Assembly: GCF_032854445.1 (NCBI RefSeq)
Contig: NW_027017958.1
Location: forward strand, 372,001-436,000
Reading direction: 5' to 3'
DNA length: 64,000 nt
From: Liolophura sinensis
Taxonomy: Eukaryota; Mollusca; Polyplacophora; Chitonida; Chitonidae
This document shows, piece by piece, positions 53,079-64,000 of this stretch. The first letter of the stretch is position 1. The number at the start of each line of letters is the position of its first letter. The notes under the pieces are model-generated. The model was not told the origin of the DNA. It did not search any database and saw only the letters and a program-made list of their open reading frames with translations. The position numbers and the translations under genes were made by a program.

Positions 53079-56000
53079 GCATGTTCAGTTACTAGATTAC
53101 CATTGTAATAATTTAATAGCGTGTTCAGTTACAAAATGAACATTGAAATCATTATAATAGAATGTTCATTGGCAAGATGAACATTGTAATCATTATAATA
53201 GCATATTCAGTTACAAGATGAACATTATAATAACCTAATACCGTGTTCATTTACAAAATGAACATTAAAATTATTAAAATAGCACGTTCAGTGACAAAAT
53301 GATCATTAAAATTATTATAATAGCATGCTCAGTTACAAGGTGAACATTGTAATCATTATAATAGCGTCAACGGTTACAAGATCAACATTGTAAAAGTTAA
53401 AATAGCGTGTTCAGATACAAAATGAACATTGAAATTATTATAATAGAATGTTCAGTGGCAAGATAAACATTGTAATCATTATAATAGCATATTCAGTTAC
53501 AAGATGAACATTATAATAACCTAATACCGTGTTCATTTACAAAATGAACATTAAAATTATTAAAATAGCACGTTCAGTGACAAAATGATCATTAAAATTA
53601 TTATAATAGCATGCTCAGTTACAAGGTGAACATTGTAATCATTATAATAGCGTCAACGGTTACAAGATGAACATTGTAAAAGTTAAAATAGCATGTTCAG
53701 TTACGAAGTGAACATTATAATCATTATAATAGCATGCTCAGTTGCAAGATAAACATTGTAATCATTATAATATCATTTTCAGTTACAAGATGAAAATTGT
53801 AATCGACATAATAGCATGTTTAGTTGCATGATGAACATTGTAATCATTGTAATAGCATGTTCAGTTACAAAGTAAACATTGTAATCATTATAATAGCCTT
53901 AACGGTTACAAAATCATCATTGTAATCAATATAATAGCATGCACAGTTACAAAATGAATATTGCAATCATTATATTAGCATATTTCACAACAAGATGAAC
54001 ATTGTAATCATTATTATAGCATATGTAGTTACAAGATGAACACTGTAATCATTATAAAAACATCATCAGTTACAAGGTGGACATTGTAATCAGTGTAAAA
54101 CCATGCTCAGTTGCAAAATGGACATTGTAATCATTACATTAGCATGTTCAGTTACAAGATGAACATTGTAATCATTATAATATCATGCTCAGTTGCAAGA
54201 TGAAGATTGTAATCGAGATAATAGCATGTTCAGTTACAAGATGAACATTGTAATCATTGTAATAGCATGTTCAGTTACAAAGTGAACATTGTAATTAGTA
54301 TACAAGCATGCTCAGTTGCAAAATGGACATTGTAATCATTACAATAGCATATTCAGTTACAAGATGAACATTGTAATCATTATAATAATGTGCTCCGTTA
54401 CAAGGTGAACATTGGAATCATTACAATAGCGTGCTCAGTTACAAGATGATCATTGTAATCATTAAAAAAACATGCCCAGTTACAAGATGAACATTGTAAA
54501 AGGTATAATATCATGTTCAGTTACGAAGTGAACATTGTAATCATTACAAAAGCATGCTCAGTTGCATGATAAACATTGTAATCATTAAAATATCATTTTC
54601 AGTTAAAAGATGAAGATTGTAATCGACATAATAGCATGTTCAGTTACAAGATAAACATTGTAATCATTGTAATAGCATGTTCAGTTACAAAGTAAACATT
54701 GTAATTATTATATTAGCGTCAACTGTTACAAAATCATCATTGTAATCAATATAATAGTATGCTCAGTTACAAAATGAATATTGCAATTATTATATTAGCA
54801 TATTTCATTACAAGATGAACATTGTAATCATTATTATAGCATATGTAGTTACAAGATAAACATTGTAATCATTTTAAAAACATCATCAGTTACAAGGTGA
54901 ACATTGTAATCAGTATAAAAGCATACTCAGTTGCAAAATGGACATTGTAATCATTATAATCATATTCACTTACAAGATGAATATTGTAATCATTATAATA
55001 ACATCATCAGTTACAAAATAAACATTGTATTCATTATATTAGCACGTTCAATTACAAGATGAACATTGTAATCATTATAAACAGCATGTTCAGTTGCAAG
55101 GTGAACATTGTAATCATTATAAAAACATGCTCAGTTACAAGATGAACATTGTAATCATTATAATAGCATGTTCAGTTACAAGGTGGACATTGTAATCAGT
55201 ATAAAAGCATGCTCAGTTGCAAAATGGACATTGTAATCATTACATTAGCATATTCACTTACAAGATGAACATTGTAATTATTATAATAACATCATCAGTT
55301 ACAAAATGAACATTGTATTCATTATATTAGCACGTTAAACTACAAGATGAACATTGTAATCATTATAATATCATGCTCAGTTTCAAGATGAAGATTGTAA
55401 TCGACATAATAGCATGTTCAGTTACAAGATGAACATTGTAATCATTGTAATAGCATGTTCAGTTACAAAGTGAACATTGTAATCCTTATAATTGCATGTT
55501 CAGTTACAAGATGAACATTGTAATCATTATAAAAACATCATCAGTTGCAAGGTGAACATTGTTATCAGTATACAAGCATGCTCAGTTGCAAAATGGACAG
55601 TGTAATCATTACAATAGCATATTCAGTTACATGATGAACATTGTAATCATTATAATAATGTGCTCAGTTACAAGGTGAACATTGTAATCATTACAATAGA
55701 GTGCTCAGTTACAAGATGAACATTGTAATCATTATAAAAACATCATCAGTTACAAGGTGAACATTGTAATCAGTATAAAAGCATACTCAGTTGCAAAATG
55801 GACATTGTAATCATTACATTAGCATATTCACTTACAAGATGAATATTGTAATCATTATAATAACATCATCAGTTACAAAATAAACATTGTATTCATTATA
55901 TTAGCACGTTCAATTACAAGATGAACATTGTAATCATTATAAAAGCATGTTTAGTTGCAAGGTGAACATTGTAATCATTATAAAAACATGCTCAGTTACA

Positions 56001-56727
56001 AGATTAACATTGAAGTCATTATAATAGCATGTTCAGTTACAAGGTGGACATTGTAATCAGTATAAAAGCATGCTCAGTTGGAGAATGGACATTATAATTA
56101 TTACATTAGCATATTCAGTTACAAGATGAATATTGTAATCATTATAATAACATCATCAGTTACAAAATGAACATTGTATTCATTATATTAGCACGTTCAA
56201 TTACAAGATGATCATTGTAATCATTATAATATCATGCTCAGTTGCAAGATGAATATTGTAATCGACATAATAGCATGTTCAGTTACAAGATGAACATTGT
56301 AATCATTGTAATAGCATGTTCAGTTACAAAGTGAACATTGTAATCCTTATAATTGCATGTTCAGTTACCAGATGAACATTGTAATCATTATAAAAACATC
56401 ATCAGTTGCAAGGTGAACATTGTAATCAGTATACAAGCATGCTCAGTTGCAAAATGGACATTGTAATCATTACAATAGCATATTCAGGTACAAGATGATG
56501 TTGTAATCATTATAATAATGTGCTCAGTTACAAGGTGAACATTGTAATCATTACAATATCGTGCTCAGTTACAATATGAACATTGTAATAATTTAATAGC
56601 GTGTTCAGTTACAAAATGAACATTGAAACCATTATAAGAGAATGTTCAGTGCCAAGATAAACATTGCAATCATTATAATAGCATATTCAGTTACAAGATG
56701 AACATTATAATAACCTAATACTGTGTT
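53079..56727 (+). repeat. HOR-A, right half
   Basis: Corresponds to 3187-6835: GTTACTAGATTACC at 53088 and the HOR-A phase point at 56728 are 3,640 bp apart, exactly as in copy 1 (3196 to 6836). The internal seven-monomer duplication is kept. Confidence 0.87.
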
Positions 56728-56773
56728 CAGTTACAAAATGAACATTAAAATTGTGATAATAGCACGTTCAGTG

Positions 56774-58411
56774 ACAAGGTGAACATTTAAATCATTATAA
56801 TAGCATGCTCAGTTACAAGGTGAACATTGTAATCATTATAATAGCGTCAACTGTTACAAAATCATCATTGTAATCAATATAATAGCATGCCTAGTTACAA
56901 AATGAATATTGCAATTATTATATTAGCATATTTCATTACAAGATGAACATTGTAATCATTATTATAGCATATGTAGTTATAAGATGAGCATTGTAATCAG
57001 TATAAAAGCATGTTCTGTTGCAAAATGAACATTGTAATCATTATTTTAGCATGTTCAGTTACAAGATGAACATTGTAATCATAATAACAGCATGGTCAGT
57101 TACAAGATGAACACTGTAATCATTGTAATAGCATGCTCAGTTACAAGATGAACATTGTAATCATTATTATAGCATATTCGGTTACAGGATGAACATTGCA
57201 ATAACCTAATACCGTGTTCAGTTACAAAATGAACATTAAAACTATTATAATATCACTTTCAGTGACATGGTGAACATTGTAATCATTATAATAGCATGTT
57301 CAGTTACGAGGTGATTATTGTAATTACTAGAATAGCACGTTCAGTTACAAGACACCCTTTGTAATTATTGTAATAGCATCTTCAGTTACAAGATAAACAT
57401 TGTAATCATTATATTAGCACGTTTAGTTGAAACGTGAGGATTGTAATTGATATAATAGCATGTTCAGTTACAAGATAAATATTTTAGTTATTGTAATGGC
57501 ATGTTCATTTACAAGGTGAACATTGTAATCATTATAATAACATGTTTACTTACAAGATGATCATTGTAATCATCATATTAGGACGTTCAGTTACAAGGTG
57601 AACATTTAAATCATTATAATAGCATGCTCAGTTACAAGGTGAACATTGTAATCATTATAATAGCGTCAACTGTTACAAAATCATCATTGTAATCAATATA
57701 ATAGCATGCCTAGTTACAAAATGAATATTGCAATTATTATATTAGCATATTTCATTACAAGATGAACATTGTAATCATTATTATAGCATATGTAGTTATA
57801 AGATGAGCATTGTAATCAGTATAAAAGCATGTTCTGTTGCAAAATGAACATTGTAATCATTATTTTAGCATGTTCAGTTACAAGATGAACATTGTAATCA
57901 TAATAACAGCATGGTCAGTTACAAGATGAACACTGTAATCATTGTAATAGCATGCTCAGTTACAAGATGAACATTGTAATCATTATTATAGCATATTCGG
58001 TTACAGGATGAACATTGCAATAACCTAATACCGTGTTCAGTTACAAAATGAACATTAAAACTATTATAATATCACTTTCAGTGACATGGTGAACATTGTA
58101 ATCATTATAATAGCATGTTCAGTTACGAGGTGATTATTGTAATTACTAGAATAGCACGTTCAGTTACAAGACACCCTTTGTAATTATTATAATAGCATCT
58201 TCAGCTACAAGATAAACATTGTAATCATTATATTAGCACGTTTAGTTGAAACGTGAGGATTGTAATTGATATAATAGCATGTTCAGTTACAAGATAAATA
58301 TTTTAGTTATTGTAATGGCATGTTCATTTACAAGGTGAACATTGTAATCATTATAATAACATGTTTACTTACAAGATGATCATTGTAATCATCATATTAG
58401 GACGTTCAGTT
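56774..58411 (+). repeat. 819-bp tandem duplication (20 monomers)
   Basis: ACAAGGTGAACATTTAAATC at 56774 recurs at 57593. Copies are 56774-57592 and 57593-58411, joined within GGACGTTCAGTTACAAG. They differ at very few bases (for example TTATTGTAATAG against TTATTATAATAG; CAGTTAC against CAGCTAC near 58203). Absent from the other HOR-A copies, so it is private to this one. Confidence 0.88.
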
Positions 58412-58693
58412 ACAAGATGAACATTGTAATTATTATAAAAGCATGTTCACTTACTAAATGAACATTGTAATTATTATAATATCATGCTTAGTTACAAGAT
58501 GAACATTGTTATCAGTATAATAGCATGTTCAATAACAACATAAACATTGTAATCATTATAATAGCATGCTCAATTACAAGATGAACATTGTAATCAGTAT
58601 AATAGCATGCTCAGTTACAAAATTAACAATGTAATCATTATACTAGTATGCTCAGTTACAAGATGAACATTGTAATCATTATAATAACATGTT

Positions 58694-58734
58694 CAGTTAC
58701 CAGAGAGAACGACGTTAAGACCCAAGCACTCACT
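58694..58734 (+). repeat. SINE-tail chimeric monomer, G type
   Basis: The HOR-A version (GTTAAGACCC), at the place expected from 1148 after adding the 819-bp gain. Confidence 0.88.
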
Positions 58735-61700
58735 CAGTTACCAGATGAACATTGTAATCATTATATTAGGATGTTCAGTTACAAGATGAACATTGTAATC
58801 AATATAATAGCATATTCAGTTACAAAGTGAACATTGTAATCGACATAATAGCATGTTTAGTTACAAAATGAACATTGTAATCATTATACTAGTATGCCCA
58901 GTTACAAGATGAACATTGTTATCAGTATAATGGCATGTTCAGTTACAACATGAACATTGTAATCATTATAATAGCATGTTCAGTTACAAGATGAACATTG
59001 TAATCAGTATAATAGCATGCTCAGTTACAAAATTAATATTGTAATTATTATAATAGCGTCAACGGTTACAAAATCATCATTGTAATAAATATAATAGCAT
59101 GCTCAGTTACAAAATTAATATTGCAGTTACTATATTAGCATATTTCATTACAAGATGAACATTGTAATCAGTATTATAGCATATGTAGTTACAAGATGAA
59201 CATTGTAATCATTATAAAAACATCATCAGTGACAAGGTGAACATTGCAATCAGTATAAAAGCATTGTCAGTTGCAAAATGGACATTGTAATCATTACATT
59301 AGCATATTAACTTACAAGATGAATATTGTAATCATTATAATAACATCATCAGTTACAAACAAACATTGTATTCATTATATTAGCACGTTCAATTACAAGA
59401 TGAACATTGTAATCTTTATAAAAGCATGTTCAGTTACAAGGTGAACATTGTAATCATTATAAAAACATGCTCAGTTACTAGATGAACATTTAAATCATTA
59501 TAATAGCATGTTCAGTTACAAGGTGGACATTTTAATCAGTATAAAAGCATGCTCAGTTGCAAAATGGACATTGTAATCATTACATTAGCATATTCAGTTA
59601 CAAGATGAATATTGTAACATTATAATAACATCATCAGTTACAAAATGAACATTGTATTCATTATATTAGCACGTTCAATTACAAGATGAACATTGTAATC
59701 ATTATAATATCATGCTCAGTTGCAAGATGAAGATTGTAATCGACATAATAGCATGTTCAGTTACAAGATGAACATTGTAATCATTGTAATAGCATGTTCA
59801 GTTACAAAGTGAACATTGTAATCGACATAATAGCATGTTTAGTTACAAGATGAACATTGTTATCATTGTAATAGCATGTTCAGTTACAAAGTGAACATTG
59901 TAATCGACATAATAGCATGTTCAGTTACAAGATGAACATTGTAATCATTATAAAAACATCATCAGTTGCAAGGTGAACATTGTAATTAGAATACAAGCAT
60001 GCTCAGTTGCAAAATGGACATTGTAATCATTACAATAGCATATTTAGGTACAAGATGAACATTGTAATCATTATAATAATGTGCTCAGTTACAAGGTGAA
60101 CATTGTAATCATTACAATAGGGTGCTCAGTTACAATATGAACATTGTAATCATTATAATAGCATGTTCAGTTACAGGATGAACATTGTAATAATTTAATA
60201 GCGTGTTCAGTTACAAAATGAACATTGAAACCATTATAAGAGAATGTTCAGTGCCAAGATAAACATTGCAATCATTATAATAGCATATTCAGTTACAAGA
60301 TGAACATTATAATAACCTAATACTGTGTTCAGTTACAAAATGAACATTAAAATTGTTATAATAGCACGTTCAGTGACAAGGTGAACATTTAAATCATTAT
60401 AATAGCATGCTCAGTTACAAGGTGAAAATTGTAATCATTATAATAGCGTCAACTGTTACAAAATCATCATTATAATCAATATAATAGCATGCCTAGTTGC
60501 AAAATGAATATTGCCATTATTATATTAGCATATTTCATTACAAGATGAACATTGTAATCATTATTATAGCATATGTAGTTATAAGATGAGCATTGTAATC
60601 AGTATAAAAGCATGTTCTGTTGCAAAATGAACATTGTAATCATTATTTTAGCATGTTCAGTTACAAGATGAACATTGTAATCATAATAACAGCATGGTCA
60701 GTTACAAGATGAACACTGTAATCATTGTAATAGCATGTTCAGTTACTAGATTACCATTGTAATAATTTAATAGCGTGTTCAGTTACAAAATGAACATTGA
60801 AATCATTATAATAGAATGTTCATTGGCAAGATGAACATTGTAATCATTATAATAGCATATTCAGTTACAAGATGAACATTATAATAACCTAATACCGTGT
60901 TCATTTACAAAATGAACATTAAAATTATTAAAATAGCACGTTCAGTGACAAAATGATCATTAAAATTATTATAATAGCATGCTCAGTTACAAGGTGAACA
61001 TTGTAATCATTATAATAGCGTCAACGGTTACAAGATGAACATTGTAAAAGTTAAAATAGCATGTTCAGTTACGAAGTGAACATTATAATCATTATAATAG
61101 CATGCTCAGTTGCAAGATAAACATTGTAATCATTATAATATCATTTTCAGTTACAAGATGAAAATTGTAATCGACATAATAGCATGTTTAGTTGCATGAT
61201 GAACATTGTATTCATTGTAATAGCATGTTCAGTTACAAAGTAAACATTGTAATCATTATAATAGCCTTAACGGTTACAAAATCATCATTGTAATCAATAT
61301 AATAGCATGCACAGTTACAAAATGAATATTGCAATCATTATATTAGCATATTTCATAACAAGATGAACATTGTAATCATTATTATAGCATATGTAGTTAC
61401 AAGATGAACACTGTAATCATTATAAAAACATCATCAGTTACAAGGTGGACATTGTAATCAGTGTAAAACCATGCTCAGTTGCAAAATGGACATTGTAATC
61501 ATTACATTAGCATGTTCAGTTACAAGATGAACATTGTAATCATTATAATATCATGCTCAGTTGCAAGATGAAGATTGTAATCGAGATAATAGCATGTTCA
61601 GTTACAAGATGAACATTGTAATCATTGTAATAGCATGTTCAGTTACAAAGTGAACATTGTAATTAGTATACAAGCATGCTCAGTTGCAAAATGGACATTG

Positions 61701-64000
61701 TAATCATTACAATAGCATATTCAGTTACAAGATGAACATTGTAATCATTATAATAATGTGCTCCGTTACAAGGTGAACATTGGAATCATTACAATAGCGT
61801 GCTCAGTTACAAGATGATCATTGTAATCATTAAAAAAACATGCCCAGTTACAAGATGAACATTGTAAAAGGTATAATATCATGTTCAGTTACGAAGTGAA
61901 CATTGTAATCATTACAAAAGCATGCTCAGTTGCATGATAAACATTGTAATCATTAAAATATCATTTTCAGTTAAAAGATGAAGATTGTAATCGACATAAT
62001 AGCATGTTCAGTTACAAGATGAACATTGTAATCATTGTAATAGCATGTTCAGTTACAAAGTAAACATTGTAATTATTATATTAGCGTCAACTGTTACAAA
62101 ATCATCATTGTAATCAATATAATAGTATGCTCAGTTACAAAATGAATATTGCAATTATTATATTAGCATATTTCATTACAAGATGAACATTGTAATCATT
62201 ATTATAGCATATGTAGTTACAAGATAAACATTGTAATCATTTTAAAAACATCATCAGTTACAAGGTGTACATTGTAATCAGTATAAAAGCATACTCAGTT
62301 GCAAAATGGACATTGTAATCATTATAATCATATTCACTTACAAGATGAATATTGTAATCATTATAATAACATCATCAGTTACAAAATAAACATTGTATTC
62401 ATTATATTAGCACGTTCAATTACAAGATGAACATTGTAATCATTATAAACAGCATGTTCAGTTGCAAGGTGAACATTGTAATCATTATAAAAACATGCTC
62501 AGTTACAAGATGAACATTGTAATCATTATAATAGCATGTTCAGTTACAAGGTGGACATTGTAATCAGTATAAAAGCATGCTCAGTTGCAAAATGGACATT
62601 GTAATTATTACATTAGCATATTCACTTACAAGATGAACATTGTAATTATTATAATAACATCATCAGTTACAAAATGAACATTGTATTCATTATATTAGCA
62701 CGTTAAACTACAAGATGAACATTGTAATCATTATAATATCATGCTCAGTTTCAAGATGAAGATTGTAATCGACATAATAGCATGTTCAGTTACAAGATGA
62801 ACATTGTAATCATTGTAATAGCATGTTCAGTTACAAAGTGAACATTGTAATCCTTATAATTGCATGTTCAGTTACAAGATGAACATTGTAATCATTATAA
62901 AAACATCATCAGTTGCAAGGTGAACATTGTTATCAGTATACAAGCATGCTCAGTTGCAAAATGGACAGTGTAATCATTACAATAGCATATTCAGTTACAT
63001 GATGAACATTGTAATCATTATAATAATGTGCTCAGTTACAAGGTGAACATTGTAATCATTACAATAGAGTGCTCAGTTACAAGATGAACATTGTAATCAT
63101 TATAAAAACATCATCAGTTACAAGGTGAACATTGTAATCAGTATAAAAGCATGCTCAGTTGCAAAATGGACATTGTAATCATTACATTAGCATATTCACT
63201 TACAAGATGAATATTGTAATCATTATAATAACATCATCAGTTACAAAATAAACATTGTATTCATTATATTAGCACGTTCAATTACAAGATGAACATTGTA
63301 ATCATTATAAAAGCATGTTTAGTTGCAAGGTGAACATTGTAATCATTATAAAAACATGCTCAGTTACAAGATTAACATTGAAGTCATTATAATAGCATGT
63401 TCAGTTACAAGGTGGACATTGTAATCAGTATAAAAGCATGCTCAGTTGGAGAATGGACATTATAATTATTATATTAGCATATTCAGTTACAAGATGAATA
63501 TTGTAATCATTATAATAACATCATCAGTTACAAAATGAACATTGTATTCATTATATTAGCACGTTCAATTACAAGATGATCATTGTAATCATTATAATAT
63601 CATGCTCAGTTGCAAGATGAATATTGTAATCGACATAATAGCATGTTCAGTTACAAGATGAACATTGTAATCATTGTAATAGCATGTTCAGTTACAAAGT
63701 GAACATTGTAATCCTTATAATTGCATGTTCAGTTACCAGATGAACATTGTAATCATTATAAAAACATCATCAGTTGCAAGGTGAACATTGTAATCAGTAT
63801 ACAAGCATGCTCAGTTGCAAAATGGACATTGTAATCATTGCAATAGCATATTCAGGTACAAGATGATGTTGTAATCATTATAATAATGTGCTCAGTTACA
63901 AGGTGAACATTGTAATCATTACAATATCGTGCTCAGTTACAATATGAACATTGTAATAATTTAATAGCGTGTTTAGTTACAAAATGAACATTGAAACCAT

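Larger units (their letters stand above)
50657..64000 (+). repeat. Satellite block V
   Basis: About 325 monomers running off the window end. 50657-53078 parallels the post-cassette array of block II at an offset of about 33,757 near its right end, with its own differences. 53079-64000 is HOR-A. There is no cassette in the last 13.3 kb. Confidence 0.95.
56728..64000 (+). repeat. HOR-A copy with 819-bp gain and 286-bp loss
   Basis: Collinear with 1-6740. It gains an 819-bp tandem duplication near its start and lacks one of the two seven-monomer copies (only one GTAAAAGTTAAAATAGC monomer, near 61045, where copy 1 has two). The expected unit end is about 64095, just beyond the window. Confidence 0.87.

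Overview
This window is eukaryotic repetitive DNA and contains no convincing protein-coding gene. About 52.7 kb of the 64 kb is one AT-rich satellite with a 41-bp monomer. An exact example is 30625-30665 (27% GC). Roughly 1,285 monomers are present, all in the same orientation. Four near-identical copies of a 2.83-kb non-satellite cassette interrupt the array at 11894-14727, 26434-29267, 37129-39962 and 47824-50656. Each cassette carries two tRNA-derived SINEs and a 30-bp minisatellite. The longer SINE, with its ACGACGTTAAACCCCAAGC and (CTCA)n 3' end, is of a type I associate with marine molluscs, especially gastropods such as abalone. The host is therefore probably a mollusc. That assignment is recalled family knowledge and was not searched.

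Layout. 1-6835 is one copy of a 6,835-bp higher-order repeat (HOR-A), and 6836-10590 is a truncated second copy. 10591-11893 is a different satellite arrangement leading into cassette 1 (11894-14727). 14728-19318 is post-cassette satellite, 19319-23325 is an HOR-A fragment, and 23326-26433 is pre-cassette satellite with nested duplications of 82, 451 and 369 bp. Cassette 2 follows. From about 26050 to 50040 the sequence repeats with an exact 10,695-bp offset (HOR-B: cassette plus about 7.86 kb of satellite, roughly 2.2 copies). Cassette 4 is chimeric: its 5' three quarters match cassette 3, while its last ~620 bp come from a more diverged copy. 50657-53078 is post-cassette satellite, and 53079-64000 is HOR-A again, with an 819-bp tandem duplication and a 286-bp deletion.

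Most interesting points. (1) Ten satellite monomers have most of their sequence replaced by the 3' tail of the same SINE family, yet they keep the exact 41-bp length, and the chimera has been amplified with the array. (2) The cassette edges look like decayed satellite, as if an old array margin with its flanking single-copy DNA was swallowed and re-amplified. (3) One crossover breakpoint can be confined to about 140 bp of non-satellite DNA. (4) Each standard monomer has a 7-bp dyad around a 9-nt loop plus an 8-bp palindrome, a feature reported for many centromeric satellites. Nothing in the sequence proves a centromeric role.
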